Source: Methanobrevibacter sp. (lineage in GTDB: Archaea > Methanobacteriota > Methanobacteria > Methanobacteriales > Methanobacteriaceae). Taken from it: 55,863 bases of DNA. Both the position numbers and the translations under genes were made by a program. The stretch covers positions 1 through 55,863 of the forward strand of contig NZ_JAFRJO010000082.1 of NCBI RefSeq assembly GCF_017432245.1, read 5' to 3'. The notes under the pieces were generated by a model, which saw only the letters and a list, made by a program, of their open reading frames with translations, was not told the origin of the DNA and made no database searches. Positions 15,662 to 27,002 of the stretch are shown piece by piece; position 1 is the first letter of the stretch, and the number at the start of each line of letters is the position of its first letter.

Positions 15662-17785
15662 TTAGTTATGGCTTGGATTAGACAAAGCCATAGAGTCAGT
15701 AGATACTTTACTGGTTACAGCACCACTGATTTCTCTCATTTTCTTAATCAACCTTTCCTTTTTACTGCCATTGATTAAGATATTCTCTAAAACGTCTTCA
15801 ATGGTTTCAATAGGAATGATTTCAATCATATCTTCATACTTTTTCTCAAGCATTACATCATCCATATTGGATTTTGGCAAGAGAACTTTCTTAATTCCTG
15901 CTTCTGCTGCCGCTTCAATCTTAGCAGTAGCTCCACCAATAGGCATTACATCTCCACGAACGCTTAATGAACCGGTGAGTGCAACAGATTGATCAATAGG
16001 AATTCCTTCAACAGCAGAAATTACAGCTGCAGTAATGGAAACACTTGCGCTGTCTCCTTCAACTCCATCATAGCTTTGCAAGAATTGAACATGAATATCA
16101 TGATTGGAAATGTCAACTTGAGTGTATTTCTTGATGATTGCACTTACATTCTGAACAGAATCCAATGCAATTTCCCCAAGCTTACCGGTTACAATGATTT
16201 TACCTTCATTCTTACTGTTTGCAGGAGCCATTTCGGCAGCGATTGGCATAACAATACCGCTTCTATCACCCATAACTGCTAAACCATTGACCATACCGAT
16301 TTTTCCACCAGAAGAATGGAATACACTGTATTCTTTTCTTTGGATAATAGATCTGTCAACAATTTGCTGTTCTAAGGTTCTTGCAAATTTCTTAGCGGTT
16401 ACAACATGCTCAGCAGTTACTAAATCTGCACCTTCCTCAATAGCTACATCACCAGAGGAACGTACTAAACCACCTAACTCCCTTAATCTAAGGGTAAGTG
16501 CATTTTTTCTGCCTGCTCTACGTTTAGCTTCCAAAATGATTTCATCAAGCGCATCAGTTGCAAAGTGTGGAATTCTTCCATCATTCTTGACTTCCTGAGC
16601 AACGAATTGAACAAGCTTTCTTCTGTTTTCTTCAGTATCTTCCATGTAATCCTTCATGAATACTTCGTAACCGTATCCTCTGATTCTTGAACGCATAGCA
16701 ATGTGCATACCTTCAAGAACTTGAATGTTACCGGAAGCCACAAGAACAAAGTCACAAGGAACCGCTTGAGAACGTACCATTGCACCACTGCTGTTTTCGC
16801 TTTGACCAGTGATTGCATATTTTTTCTCTTGCATTGCGGATAAAAGCTCTTGTTGGGTTTTCATGCTCATTGTACCGATTTCGTCAATGTATAAAACCCC
16901 TTTATGTGCCTTATGGATCATACCGCTTTCAACACGTTCGTGTGCAGGAGTTCCAAGACCACCAGATTGGTAAGGGTCGTGTCTTACATCACCGAGCAAT
17001 GCACCTGCATGAGCTCCAGTAGCGTCCATAAATGGTGCAAATCTTTTATCACCATTGTTCACTAGCAATTTTGGAGCGCTATTTGACACTCTCGGTTTGA
17101 TTTGCATTGAAATAAATATAACAAGAAGTGCAGCAATAATGGCTTCAAAGATTCTTTGATACATTAATCCAAGAACGAAAATAGCTGCAGTGACAAACAT
17201 GGTAATCATCATCTTTTTCTCATCACCGCTTTTTGCATTAGCCTTGTTTGCCTTAACTATCTTTTTACCTTGACCTGCTGGCACGGTTCTAATCAATGGA
17301 TAATTGCTATCTTCTGGGTTTGGATAAACCAATACATCCTGAAGAACTTCTGGAGGCAATAATTCAGCCATTCCTTTAGCTAACATTGACTTACCTACAC
17401 CAGGGTCTCCAATAAGAAGAACATTTCTTCTTTGTTTTGCTGCCTTTTTAATAGTCTCAACAGACTCTTCATGACCAATGACCTGGTCAATAAGCAAAGG
17501 AGGCACTTCTATATCTGCAGTATTTGAAATTGACTCATAATCAAGCATAGGCTTGATTCTGCGATTTCCCTCATCGTCTTCAACAAACTCAACTTCAAGG
17601 GAATCCTTATCTTCAGACTTGGTTTCTGCAATTTCTTCAACCGCATCAGCAACATCATCAGATTCATCAGCTTCTTCAACTTCTTCAGCTTCATCGATTA
17701 TATTGTCTTCTACAGGAGAGTCTACGATTTCTTCTTTAGGCTCTAACTCTTCTACTTCTGTAGGCATTACTTTATCTTCTTCCAT
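15662..17785 (-). CDS. lonB: ATP-dependent protease LonB (membrane-anchored archaeal Lon)
   Basis: AAA+ serine protease that degrades misfolded and regulatory proteins at the inner face of the membrane. The ATG at 17785 follows a perfect AGGAGG, giving 707 residues. An unusually acidic leader of about 75 residues precedes the AAA+ core. Walker A GDPGVGKS is near 124-131, followed by an inserted pair of transmembrane helices at about 190-227 and Walker [11 protein letters not shown] near 296-305. The proteolytic domain has the Ser-Lys dyad: Ser579 in EGDSAS and Lys622 in [10 protein letters not shown]. The 43-residue spacing equals that of bacterial Lon. The substrate-gripping LAVMGDRSG region is present. 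It is divergent from cbiP. Confidence 0.96.
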   Translation of the reverse strand: MEEDKVMPTEVEELEPKEEIVDSPVEDNIIDEAEEVEEADESDDVADAVEEIAETKSEDKDSLEVEFVEDDEGNRRIKPMLDYESISNTADIEVPPLLIDQVIGHEESVETIKKAAKQRRNVLLIGDPGVGKSMLAKGMAELLPPEVLQDVLVYPNPEDSNYPLIRTVPAGQGKKIVKANKANAKSGDEKKMMITMFVTAAIFVLGLMYQRIFEAIIAALLVIFISMQIKPRVSNSAPKLLVNNGDKRFAPFMDATGAHAGALLGDVRHDPYQSGGLGTPAHERVESGMIHKAHKGVLYIDEIGTMSMKTQQELLSAMQEKKYAITGQSENSSGAMVRSQAVPCDFVLVASGNIQVLEGMHIAMRSRIRGYGYEVFMKDYMEDTEENRRKLVQFVAQEVKNDGRIPHFATDALDEIILEAKRRAGRKNALTLRLRELGGLVRSSGDVAIEEGADLVTAEHVVTAKKFARTLEQQIVDRSIIQRKEYSVFHSSGGKIGMVNGLAVMGDRSGIVMPIAAEMAPANSKNEGKIIVTGKLGEIALDSVQNVSAIIKKYTQVDISNHDIHVQFLQSYDGVEGDSASVSITAAVISAVEGIPIDQSVALTGSLSVRGDVMPIGGATAKIEAAAEAGIKKVLLPKSNMDDVMLEKKYEDMIEIIPIETIEDVLENILINGSKKERLIKKMREISGAVTSKVSTDSMALSNPSHN

Positions 17786-18102
17786 ATAAAACCTCCTAAA
17801 TGTTTTCATTTTACTTAATTTCTAGTTAATATGACACTTCTATTTTTTTTAATAAAGTTTTGAATTTATAAATTACCTCAATATTTTATTATATTAATAT
17901 ATATTAAACTACATGCTTAATAACTTTATGATTTTAGTCATATAAAAAGGTTTGTATTTTAGTAACTTTTATTAACTAAAATAAGTGAACATGAAAATCA
18001 AAAAATGGAATCCTCCCATAATCAAATCAAATAAAATTTATATTTTATAAAAAACAAATGAAATTAATATATAAGAAAATATACAAGAATTTGGGTAAAA
18101 TT
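17786..18102. other. Divergent promoter region between lonB and cbiP
   Basis: About 317 bp of AT-rich DNA separate the divergent starts. AGGAGG for lonB lies at 17791-17796. TATA-like segments occur around 17888-17907 (TTATATTAATATATATTAA), which could serve lonB. Another, at about 18035-18050, lies nearer cbiP. I see no clear operator palindrome. Confidence 0.4.
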
Positions 18103-19731
18103 ATGACAAAATGTTTAATGATTCAAGGAACTGCTTCTAATGCAGGAAAAAGTTTAATAGTTGCAGCGCTTTGTAGAATATATACAAAAAGAGGATATAA
18201 GGTTGCACCATTCAAATCACAGAACATGTCCTTAAACTCATACACTACAAAGGAAAACAAGGAAATAGCCATAGCACAGGTATTGCAGGCAAAAGCTGCA
18301 AATATAGACCCTACAGTAGACATGAACCCTATTTTGCTAAAGCCAAAAGGGGAATCCTGTTCACAGGTAATCATTCAAGGTGAAGCAGTTGGAAACAAGG
18401 ACTTCTTTAGAAAGTATGACAAGACAAAAGCTACCCAAAAGGACATAGACAATAATCTGATGGACGATGAAGATTATAGAATCATTGCAAAAGAAGCTGT
18501 AATAGACTCATTAAACAACTTAAAGAAAGATTATGACATAATCATTATGGAAGGTGCAGGATCTCCTGCTGAAATCAACTTAAGGGAAGGAGACCTTGCA
18601 AACATGGGGGCTGCAGAAATAGCAGATGCAAATGTGCTTCTTGTTGGAGACATTGACAAGGGAGGAGTGTTCGCATCAATAGCGGGAACCTTCCTGTTGC
18701 TTGATGATGCAGACAGGTCAAGATTCAAAGGAGTTATCATAAACAAGTTCAGAGGAAAACAGGAATTGTTATGCTCTGGAATTGAAAGATTGGAAGAAAT
18801 CATTGAAGTTCCAGTCCTTGGAATAGTTCCTTATGCAGAAAACCTCCAACTGCCTGAAGAGGATTCTGCATCCCTAAAAGAGCATAACTGGACAAAAGAA
18901 TTTGATGAAAATGAAAAACATATAGTCCTAGGAGTTCTGAAACTTCCAAAAATAGCTAATTTCACAGATATCGATCCTTTTGATGCAGAGGATGATGTTG
19001 AAATTAGAATGATTGAATTATATGATGATAAGGAAAAACTTAGGGATATTGATGCACTTATCTTGCCTGGAACCAGAAATTCCACTGAAGATATGAAAGA
19101 ATTGGAAGACTCAGGTATGGCAGAAAGAATAAGGAAATTGCATAAGAATAAGAAAATCCCAATCATTGGAATCTGTGGAGGATACCAAATTTTAGGAAAT
19201 AGAATTTACGATAAGAACCATAAAGAGTCTCAACTTGATGAGATTGAAGGGTTAGGCATTTTAGACATTGAAAGTGAATTCATAAGGGAAGAGAAAATCG
19301 TGAAACAAAGCCTTGCCACTTTCGAATTAGAAAAGAAAACCCATGAAAATGAATCCGACCAAATCCATGAGATATTTTCCAAAATCAATGGTGAAGAAGT
19401 CACAGGATATGAATTGCATGAGGGAACAACAAATCTCTTAAGCGCTAAACCATTATTTAAGATTAAAAAGGGTATGGGGAATAATAATGAAGGAATATAT
19501 GACGGGGCTTATCAGAATAATGTATTCGGAACTTATTTCCACGGAATATTCAATAATTACAATTTAAGAAGGGAACTTTTGAATCATATAAGGAAAAGCA
19601 AAGGTTTGGAAATAAAAAATGATGAAGACCCATATGAAACAAGTGTTGAGAATTCACTTGAAAAATTAGCGAATATCGTAGAGGATGCTCTTGATATGGA
19701 TTATATTGATAAACTTATTTTTGAAGAGTAA
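18103..19731 (+). CDS. cbiP: Cobyric acid synthase CbiP/CobQ
   Basis: Glutamine-dependent enzyme that amidates carboxylates b, d, e and g of adenosylcobyrinic acid a,c-diamide in cobamide synthesis; methanogens need corrinoids for the Mtr methyltransferase. The ATG at 18103, after GGGTAAAATT, gives 542 residues starting MTKCLMIQGTASNAGKS; an in-frame ATG at 18058 is a weaker option. The N-terminal dethiobiotin-synthetase-like ATPase has P-loop GTASNAGKS near 9-17 and MEGAGSPAEINLR near 150. The C-terminal glutaminase has the nucleophile Cys in GICGGYQILG and the His in YFHGIF. The length and motifs are normal. Confidence 0.95.
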   Translation: MTKCLMIQGTASNAGKSLIVAALCRIYTKRGYKVAPFKSQNMSLNSYTTKENKEIAIAQVLQAKAANIDPTVDMNPILLKPKGESCSQVIIQGEAVGNKDFFRKYDKTKATQKDIDNNLMDDEDYRIIAKEAVIDSLNNLKKDYDIIIMEGAGSPAEINLREGDLANMGAAEIADANVLLVGDIDKGGVFASIAGTFLLLDDADRSRFKGVIINKFRGKQELLCSGIERLEEIIEVPVLGIVPYAENLQLPEEDSASLKEHNWTKEFDENEKHIVLGVLKLPKIANFTDIDPFDAEDDVEIRMIELYDDKEKLRDIDALILPGTRNSTEDMKELEDSGMAERIRKLHKNKKIPIIGICGGYQILGNRIYDKNHKESQLDEIEGLGILDIESEFIREEKIVKQSLATFELEKKTHENESDQIHEIFSKINGEEVTGYELHEGTTNLLSAKPLFKIKKGMGNNNEGIYDGAYQNNVFGTYFHGIFNNYNLRRELLNHIRKSKGLEIKNDEDPYETSVENSLEKLANIVEDALDMDYIDKLIFEE

Positions 19732-19821
19732 AAAATAGAAATAAGAAAAATAGAATAATAGAAAAATAGTTAAAAAGCAATTAAAAATAAGAAAATAAAA
19801 AAAAGTTAAGAAAGTAGAAAT

Positions 19822-21036
<1,215 letters not shown>

Positions 21037-22077
21037 CTATGCCATTCTAAGTTTTCCTTTAAATTTAGCATAAACTGCATAATCAACATAAATCTTTTTA
21101 GAGAGGATTTCTTCAGTTGTAGGAGCTAAATTTTTAACTTCTTCAATTCTGTCATTTACAGTTAAGGTAAATCCATCACTACCTGCACCTGAACCGTAGG
21201 ATACAATGAAAATCTTATCGCCAGGTTCTGTTTTATCCAAAACATTGGAAAGTGCTAAAGGAACAGCACCAGAGTAGGTGTTTCCTACATTAGGAGTTAA
21301 TAGACCATCCTTATATTGTTCTGGTTTGAATCCTAATTTTGTAGCTGCCCTTAAGTAGAATTTACCATTAGGTTGATGGAAAATAGCATAATCATAATCT
21401 TCCACTGTTGTATCGGTTTTTTCAAGCAATCCTTTTGCTGCACCGAATACATGTTTGAAGTAAGCTGGATCACCAGTGAATCTTCCTCCGTGACTTGGAT
21501 AAGGTTGACCTTCTCTTCTGTAAAAATCGGGAGTGTCAGTAGTGTAGCTGTAAGTAGTTCCAAAGTCAGCAATGGTGTTTTTATTACCAACTATATAAGC
21601 TGCACCACCAGCAGATGCAGTGTATTCCAAAGCATCTCCAGGAGCTCCTTGAGAGGTATCAGCACCAATAGCTAAACCATATTTAATCATGCCAGAGTCT
21701 ACTAAACCCATAGTGGCTTGAATTCCTGCAGTTCCTGCTTTACAAGCAAATTCCAAGTCTGCTGCAGTCATATCAGGAGTAGCTCCAATTGCTTCTGCAA
21801 CGATTGTAGCGGTTGGTTTTACTGCATAAGGATGAGATTCTGAACCAACGTAAACTGCTCCAATATCTTGAGGATCGATTTGTGCTCTAGCTAATGCATA
21901 TCTTGCAGCGGTAACTGCAATGGTTGCAGTATCCTCATCAGATGAAGGCACAGACTTTTCATTAACGATTAAACCGTTTGAGATTGAATCAGGGTTATCT
22001 CCCCATACCTTTGCGATTTCTTCTACTTTAATTCTATATGAAGGCACATTTGCCCCATATCCAACAATTCCTGCCAT
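21037..22077 (-). CDS. Hydroxymethylglutaryl-CoA synthase (archaeal type)
   Basis: Makes HMG-CoA from acetoacetyl-CoA and acetyl-CoA, feeding the mevalonate route to isoprenoid ether lipids. The 346-residue protein shows the catalytic triad by motif: Glu80 in [12 protein letters not shown], Cys112 in [11 protein letters not shown] and His234 in [10 protein letters not shown]. The [10 protein letters not shown] glycine loop lies near 295. It starts after TGTGATTTA and is followed by its thiolase partner. The sequence looks complete and typical for the archaeal family. Confidence 0.96.
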   Translation of the reverse strand: MAGIVGYGANVPSYRIKVEEIAKVWGDNPDSISNGLIVNEKSVPSSDEDTATIAVTAARYALARAQIDPQDIGAVYVGSESHPYAVKPTATIVAEAIGATPDMTAADLEFACKAGTAGIQATMGLVDSGMIKYGLAIGADTSQGAPGDALEYTASAGGAAYIVGNKNTIADFGTTYSYTTDTPDFYRREGQPYPSHGGRFTGDPAYFKHVFGAAKGLLEKTDTTVEDYDYAIFHQPNGKFYLRAATKLGFKPEQYKDGLLTPNVGNTYSGAVPLALSNVLDKTEPGDKIFIVSYGSGAGSDGFTLTVNDRIEEVKNLAPTTEEILSKKIYVDYAVYAKFKGKLRMA

Positions 22078-22442
22078 TAAATCACAACCATTTAATAATT
22101 TAGTTTTAATTAAAATAGCTAATAATTGCTATTAATTCAATTTTAATTTTAACAAATAAATATAATTTTTAAATTCAACAATGATTTTATTTTCATTTTG
22201 TTTTTTTTAAAGAAATATAAACTTAAAATGACTAAAAAAACTTAAAATGTTCATTATAAGGTTATATTAATATAATATTATTTTTTAATACATATAAACT
22301 TATTTAATAAAATAAGGGAAAATATGTAAAAAATGATTTAAAAGCTATACTAAAACCAGTTAACAATAAAATCATTTCAAAAATAGACGAAAATCATAAA
22401 ATAGTTAAAAAAATTAAGGTTAAAAAAATCATGAAAAACAGA
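22078..22442. other. Promoter region of the HMG-CoA synthase operon and non-coding DNA
   Basis: No gene is visible. An imperfect inverted repeat, AATAGC-N8-GCTATT at 22114-22133, lies 37-56 bp upstream of the start codon. A minus-strand TATA-like element (AAATTATATTTAT) sits at about 22155-22170. The remainder up to the tRNA-Gly gene is AT-rich and its function is unclear. Confidence 0.4.
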
Positions 22443-22516
22443 TGCAGCTGCCGGGATTCGAACCCGGGTTGTAGGCTTGGAAGGCCCAAGTAATAACCAG
22501 ACTATACCACAGCTGC
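22443..22516 (-). tRNA. tRNA-Gly (anticodon TCC)
   Basis: The minus strand folds as a full cloverleaf: acceptor GCAGCTG/CAGCTGC, anticodon stem TGGGC/GCCTA with loop CTTCCAA (anticodon TCC), and T-arm CCGGGTTCGAATCCCGG. The discriminator is A and CCA is not encoded. It lies 11 bp after a second tRNA-Gly gene with a different anticodon and is probably co-transcribed with it. Confidence 0.96.
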
Positions 22517-22527
22517 GATAAAAAAAG

Positions 22528-22601
22528 TGCGGCGTCCGGGATTTGAACCCGGGTCTCTAACGTGGCAGGCTAGAGTCTTAACCAGGCTGGACTAACACCG
22601 C
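22528..22601 (-). tRNA. tRNA-Gly (anticodon GCC)
   Basis: The minus strand reads acceptor GCGGTGT paired with ACGCCGC, anticodon stem CTAGC/GTTAG with loop CTGCCAC (anticodon GCC), and T-arm CCGGGTTCAAATCCCGG. The discriminator is A and CCA is not encoded. It is the first gene of a two-gene glycine tRNA unit. Confidence 0.96.
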
Positions 22602-22630
22602 AATATACAACATATAATTGTTAGTTAACA

Positions 22631-22643
22631 TAATATATAAATC
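22631..22643 (-). promoter_or_regulatory. TATA box of the tRNA-Gly pair
   Basis: The minus strand reads GATTTATATATTA about 30-40 bp upstream of the tRNA-Gly(GCC) 5' end, the normal distance for an archaeal tRNA promoter. Confidence 0.6.
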
Positions 22644-22724
22644 TTTCTATAATTAAGATTTTTAATATATAAATAACAAAAAGAGGCAATAATTTAAATT
22701 AGAATAAGGAAAATCCTTAAAAAT

Positions 22725-23012
22725 TTAAATCAACTGATTTATCAAAGGAAGCATTGATTGAATACCTAAAACAAATATAGCAAATCCACCAATAAACTCA
22801 ATATGTCTGGAATATTTCATAGCGGATTTTGTACCGAAAACACCTATAAACTGCCAAGTAATTACTGCTAATAAACTTAGTCCTGCAACAAGTAGAGGAT
22901 CTGCACCTTCAATTACACCTTGAGCGGATAAAACCAAGTTTTCGATGTTTCCGAAAATTAATAATCTTAAGAAAGGCTTATACTCATTTACGAAATCTTT
23001 AAATGAAGACAT
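22725..23012 (-). CDS. Three-helix membrane protein, paralogue of its neighbour (copy 1)
   Basis: A 95-residue protein starting after GTGATAGA. It has three hydrophobic segments at about 14-34, 39-60 and 70-91. Key conserved features are FGNIENLVLSAQGV in the first and IEFIGGFAIFVLGIQSML in the third. The neighbour at 23020-23286 shares both motifs almost exactly. The layout of an acidic/Asn site in helix 1 and a Gly-rich helix 3 recalls half of a six-helix LysE-superfamily transporter (MntP, TerC or CadD type), but identity is too low to claim it. The two genes are 7 bp apart and surely co-expressed. Confidence 0.75.
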   Translation of the reverse strand: MSSFKDFVNEYKPFLRLLIFGNIENLVLSAQGVIEGADPLLVAGLSLLAVITWQFIGVFGTKSAMKYSRHIEFIGGFAIFVLGIQSMLPLINQLI

Positions 23013-23019
23013 TCTATCA

Positions 23020-23286
23020 CTAACCTCTAACTGCTTCTAGCATTGATTGAATACCTAAAATAAAAATAGCTAATCCGCCAATGAATTCAATGTAAATGCC
23101 ATAAGTTTCCAATTGCTGAGTACAAACAGTACCAATTATTAACCAACAAGTTACGAAAATTAAACTAAAAATTGCTAATTTTAAAGGATTTGCTGCTTTA
23201 ACTACTCCTTGAGAAGCTAAAATTAAGTTCTCGATATTTCCAAAAATAATTAAGGAAATTAATCCAATTGATAAAGCCATACTCAT
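23020..23286 (-). CDS. Three-helix membrane protein, paralogue of its neighbour (copy 2)
   Basis: An 88-residue protein starting after GGTGATTAG, first gene of the pair. It has three hydrophobic segments at about 4-27, 35-55 and 65-83. FGNIENLILASQGVVKAANP and YIEFIGGLAIFILGIQSML match copy 1, while helix 2 has diverged. The likely product is half of a heterodimeric membrane transporter or channel. The substrate is unknown. It lies between a tRNA cluster and a methyltransferase gene, which gives no functional hint. Confidence 0.75.
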   Translation of the reverse strand: MSMALSIGLISLIIFGNIENLILASQGVVKAANPLKLAIFSLIFVTCWLIIGTVCTQQLETYGIYIEFIGGLAIFILGIQSMLEAVRG

Positions 23287-23590
23287 CTAATCACCATTTA
23301 CTTCCTAAGATTAAAGTCAAGTGATATTTTTTATTAGTTATTATTTTAGAATCCGCTATAAAAAAATATCAAATGAAAAATAATAATTAATAAGAAATAT
23401 AATCAAAATTAATCTTTAACATATTTTATTAATCTTTAATCATATTTAAAATTTACTTAAAAAAATTAATTGTTCTTAAAAAGTAGAATAAATATATGAG
23501 ATTATGTATTAAAACAAAAAATAATGAAGAAAGAAAAATTAGAAAGAATTAAAGAAAATAATCGAATATCAATTGAAAAAACAGAATATT
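23287..23590. other. AT-rich intergenic DNA without a gene
   Basis: This stretch separates two minus-strand transcripts. The part near 23500-23590 is A-rich and would give U-tracts after the methyltransferase stop. The part near 23340-23480 is the likely promoter area of the small membrane protein pair. I see no RNA gene and no clear palindrome. Confidence 0.4.
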
Positions 23591-24268
23591 TTATTTCCTT
23601 GCGATTACACAAAGCCATCCAGTAACCAATTCCCTATCTACACTATCAGGACCGCTTTTTGAGAAACAGATAATGTCTGAAAATCCTGCTTCACGCAAGT
23701 ATTCATCAAATTCATCTTCAGAGAATATTTTCATGTCCAAGAGATCAATAAGCTCCTTTTGACGCTCATCCTCTTCATCAGGAATTGCCTCATTGCAGAT
23801 GAACATTATTCCATCATCTTTCAATACCCTTCTGACTTCTTTGCAGTCATTTACAAAGTCTGGCCAGAAATAAACTGTTTCAAATCCAGTTACAATATCA
23901 AAGGTATTGTCTTCAAATGGGAGTTCAGAGACAGATCCTTGAATAACCTCACATCTTCCTTCATCAATTGCATCCTGATTTAGGTTTGTAGATTTCTCAA
24001 CAGCTATTTCAGAGTAATCAAGTCCATAAACCTTATTTTCAGTCATGTTAAGGAATCTTTCCACATTGACTCCCCCTCCACAACCGATATCTAAAATAAT
24101 ATCATCCTTCGAAATGTCCAAATGGCTTACACCCCATTGAGCAAGGCTTTCATGACTTTCGTTCATGCGGTCCAATAATTTATCACCTAATTCGCCAACA
24201 GGTTTTCGAGCATTAATGATTAATTCCTTCTCTTCTTCACTTCTAATATTTTTTTCATTATCAACCAT
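23591..24268 (-). CDS. SAM-dependent methyltransferase (class I, Methyltransf_11 type)
   Basis: A 225-residue protein starting after AGGAG. Motif I is ILDIGCGGGVNVERF at about 58-72, followed by the acidic ribose-binding VYGLDYSE near 80-87 and the post-I segment VIQGSVSELPFEDNTFDIVT near 103-122. A C-terminal region includes a lid-like EDEFDEYLREAGF. The substrate cannot be read from the sequence. It has no operon partner; the next gene upstream, at 24685, is an unknown. The fold assignment is secure, the reaction is not. Confidence 0.88.
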   Translation of the reverse strand: MVDNEKNIRSEEEKELIINARKPVGELGDKLLDRMNESHESLAQWGVSHLDISKDDIILDIGCGGGVNVERFLNMTENKVYGLDYSEIAVEKSTNLNQDAIDEGRCEVIQGSVSELPFEDNTFDIVTGFETVYFWPDFVNDCKEVRRVLKDDGIMFICNEAIPDEEDERQKELIDLLDMKIFSEDEFDEYLREAGFSDIICFSKSGPDSVDRELVTGWLCVIARK

Positions 24269-24406
24269 TTTATAACTCCTATATCAATCATTTTTAATAT
24301 CTATTTATCAATATAATCTTACCATTAATAATATCAATTGCATGATTAATAAATTTTAGTATCTCTGAAGAAAATGTTAAAATAATTAAAGGAATATTAA
24401 AGAAGA

Positions 24407-24685
24407 TTATTCCTCAAAATAAACTTCTCTAATAAACTCATGAATGCCTATATCAATCAAGGCAAAATCATTAAAAAATCCTAAAAGTGCTAATTCATTC
24501 AAGTCATTTTCTTCAAGATCAATTGGAACCTCCCTTTCCCCATCACCCCCAGATTTAGAAGGTTCGCAAGAACCGTAATCTATGCTGTTTTTAACATACA
24601 TATCTTCATGATAATTTCCTTTAATATTTTTTTCATTTTCTTCATTGTTTTCTTTTTTACATTCCTTTTTATTTTCCAAAGACAT
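24407..24685 (-). CDS. Hypothetical acidic protein
   Basis: The frame is open from 24760, but the ATG at 24685, after GGATTTGGTAAA, is the better start, giving 92 residues. The N-terminal ~30 residues are Lys/Glu/Asn-rich and probably disordered. The C-terminal half (DLEENDLNELALLGFFNDFA and beyond) could form helices. No domain is recognised and there is no strong operon link. It may be a lineage-specific gene. Confidence 0.4.
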   Translation of the reverse strand: MSLENKKECKKENNEENEKNIKGNYHEDMYVKNSIDYGSCEPSKSGGDGEREVPIDLEENDLNELALLGFFNDFALIDIGIHEFIREVYFEE

Positions 24686-25061
24686 TTTACCAAATCCTTT
24701 ACATATTTTTAAAAAGTTCTTGAATAGAGATTGATTTTTAAAGAATATAAACATAAACAAAGAGCATTTGAAAAGTAATATTAAAAATAAAGGATAATTA
24801 CTTAGTTAAATTAGAAATAAATTATATATAGTTTAATATATTAAAAAACAAGAATTATTATTAGAAATAGTTTAACATATAAAATCAATGCGGATTCTAA
24901 AAGAAAATAATATTCATTGAAGAATAATTTTAATTGAAAAATTAGTTAAAATCAATGAAAATAAATATTAAAAAAAGTAAAAAAAGAAAAGAAATAAACC
25001 TTAAAAAAGGTTCATTTAAATAAAAGCCTAATCCTTTACCAAAATAGGAAAAAATTTTGGT
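24686..25061. other. Non-coding region downstream of the thermosome gene
   Basis: No gene is visible. At 25039-25060 a short hairpin (CCAAAAT / ATTTTGG with an 8-base loop) follows the larger one at 25062-25098 in the thermosome 3' region. The rest is AT-rich, with A-runs near 24960-25000 that give U-tracts on the minus strand and probably complete termination. Confidence 0.5.
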
Positions 25062-25098
25062 CAAGGTTTTGCGTTGCCGTAGGCAACGGAAAAGCTTG
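25062..25098 (-). terminator. Symmetric long hairpin right after the thermosome stop codon
   Basis: The stem is CAAG-x-TTTT-x-CGTTGCC on one arm and the exact complement on the other, with a 3-base loop. That gives 15 paired bases and two single mismatches placed symmetrically (C opposite C on the minus strand). It begins two bases after the TAG of the thermosome gene. A stable 3' stem is unusual for this genome, where terminators are plain U-tracts, so it may stabilise the mRNA or be a small palindromic element. Confidence 0.7.
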
Positions 25099-25099
25099 G

Positions 25100-26710
25100 C
25101 TACATCATTGGAGGCATGCCGCCCATACCTGGGTCCATAGGCATGTCGCCAGCACTGGTTCCGCTGGAAGCAATTACGTCATCGATTCTTAAAATCATTT
25201 CAGCAGCTTCAGAAGCAGATTGAATAGCTTGTTTTTTGACACGTTTAGGTTCTACAACACCTTCTTCTTTCATGTCAGTAACATCACCAGTGAATACGTT
25301 TAATCCCATGTAAGCAGATTTTTCGTGAGCAGCTCTTAAGTCTACTAAAGAGTCAATGCTGTCTAAACCAGCGTTTTCAGCTAAGGTTTTAGGAACAATT
25401 TCTAAGGATTCTGCAAATGCAGTTACAGCTAATTGTTCTCTTCCGCTAATGGATTGTGCGTATTCTTTAAGTTTTTTAGCCATAGCGATTTCAGGAGCTC
25501 CTCCACCAGCTACAACTTGACCGTCTTCTACAGTAGCAGCTACTACACCGATTGCGTCATCAACAGCTCTGTCGATTTCGTCAACGATGTGTTTGGTACT
25601 TCCTCTGACGAGTAAGGTTACTGCTTTAGGTTCTTGACATTCTTCTACAAAGATCATGTCATCACCAGAGATTTTCTTCTCGATTACGGAACCTGCGTGA
25701 CCTAAGTCAGCTTCGGTTAAGTCATCTAAGTTGGATACAACAGTAGCGCCAGTTGCTTTAGCTAATTTGTCAATGTCAGATTTTTTAACTCTTCTTACAG
25801 CTAAGATTCCTTCTTTAGCTAAGTAGTGTTGTGCTAAGTCGTCGATACCTTTTTGTGCGAATAATACGTTTGCACCGACATCAGCGATTTTGTTAACCAT
25901 ATCTCTGACCATTTGTTCTTCTTGTTCAATGAATGCTTGCATTTGAGCAGGGTCAGTGATTCTGATTTCAGCATCTACTTCAGTTTCCTTAACTTCTAAA
26001 GGAGAGTTGATTAAGACAACTTTTGCGTCTTTCAATTCAGATGGCATACCTGGGTGTACTTTTTCCTTGTCTACGATTACACCTTGGATTAAGGTAGATT
26101 CTTCTACTACAGCGCCGTCTTTCTTCTCGATTTTAATGTGATCAGTGTCAACTTCACCATCGTCAGCTACTTGTTGTACAGCATCTACGATTAAGTTTGC
26201 TAAAGGTTCACGAGCTTTTTCGGTTCCTTTACCAGTCATAGCAGTCATAGCTACTTTTACTAACATTTCACGGGAAATGTCTTCGATAGCGATATCATCT
26301 AAGATTTCTTGTGCTTTTTCTGCTGCTTGTCTGTAACCCATAGCAATGATGGTTGGGTGAATGTCCATATCTAATAAGGTTTCGGATTTTTTGAGGAGTT
26401 CTCCAGCAATGATTACTGCGGTAGTAGTTCCGTCTCCAACTTCGTCTTCTTGGGTTTTTGCAACTTCTACGAGCATTTTTGCTGCAGGGTGTTCAATATC
26501 CATTTCTTTTAAGATAGTAACTCCGTCGTTGGTTACTACAATATCTCCGAGTCCGTCCACTAACATTTTGTCCATACCTTTTGGACCTAAAGTGGTTCTT
26601 ACAGTTTCTGCTAATACTTTACCTGCTAAGATGTTGGTTCTTTGTGCATCTCTACCTAACAATCTGTTAGTTCCTTCAGGTAAAATGAAAATAGGTTGAC
26701 CTTGTGCCAT
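25100..26710 (-). CDS. thsA: Thermosome subunit (group II chaperonin)
   Basis: ATP-driven double-ring chaperonin that folds cytosolic proteins. The ATG at 26710 follows GAGGTGTATAGA and yields 536 residues starting [19 protein letters not shown]-site motifs are GPKGMDKML near 42, [15 protein letters not shown] near 92 with the catalytic Asp, and the C-terminal [10 protein letters not shown] near 405. The tail ends in a Gly/Met-rich GGMPPMM, typical of the cavity-facing end. Its minus-strand TATA box is about 130 bp upstream. Gene symbol by family; paralogues may exist elsewhere in the genome. Confidence 0.97.
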   Translation of the reverse strand: MAQGQPIFILPEGTNRLLGRDAQRTNILAGKVLAETVRTTLGPKGMDKMLVDGLGDIVVTNDGVTILKEMDIEHPAAKMLVEVAKTQEDEVGDGTTTAVIIAGELLKKSETLLDMDIHPTIIAMGYRQAAEKAQEILDDIAIEDISREMLVKVAMTAMTGKGTEKAREPLANLIVDAVQQVADDGEVDTDHIKIEKKDGAVVEESTLIQGVIVDKEKVHPGMPSELKDAKVVLINSPLEVKETEVDAEIRITDPAQMQAFIEQEEQMVRDMVNKIADVGANVLFAQKGIDDLAQHYLAKEGILAVRRVKKSDIDKLAKATGATVVSNLDDLTEADLGHAGSVIEKKISGDDMIFVEECQEPKAVTLLVRGSTKHIVDEIDRAVDDAIGVVAATVEDGQVVAGGGAPEIAMAKKLKEYAQSISGREQLAVTAFAESLEIVPKTLAENAGLDSIDSLVDLRAAHEKSAYMGLNVFTGDVTDMKEEGVVEPKRVKKQAIQSASEAAEMILRIDDVIASSGTSAGDMPMDPGMGGMPPMM

Positions 26711-26836
26711 TCTATACACCTCAATTTTTTTAATAAATAATTTTTTTGATAGATTAAATAAATATAAGTTAATTTAAATCATTGATAGATTCAACTAATT
26801 TAATAATATTTATTCTATAATAACAATGGGTTTAAA

Positions 26837-26852
26837 GTAATATATAAAGTTT
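26837..26852 (-). promoter_or_regulatory. TATA box of the thermosome gene
   Basis: The minus strand reads AAACTTTATATATTAC about 130 bp upstream of the thermosome ATG, implying a 5' untranslated region of around 100 nt. Confidence 0.5.
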
Positions 26853-27002
26853 TTGTTTTTATGATGAATTTTTGGAAAATTATTATTTTAAAGAAAAATA
26901 TAGAAAAATGATTAAAAATTGAATGAAATTATAATTATTTTAAAATAATATGAACAAAATAATATAAATTTAATTTAGTTACAAAAATATATTAAAATTG
27001 AA

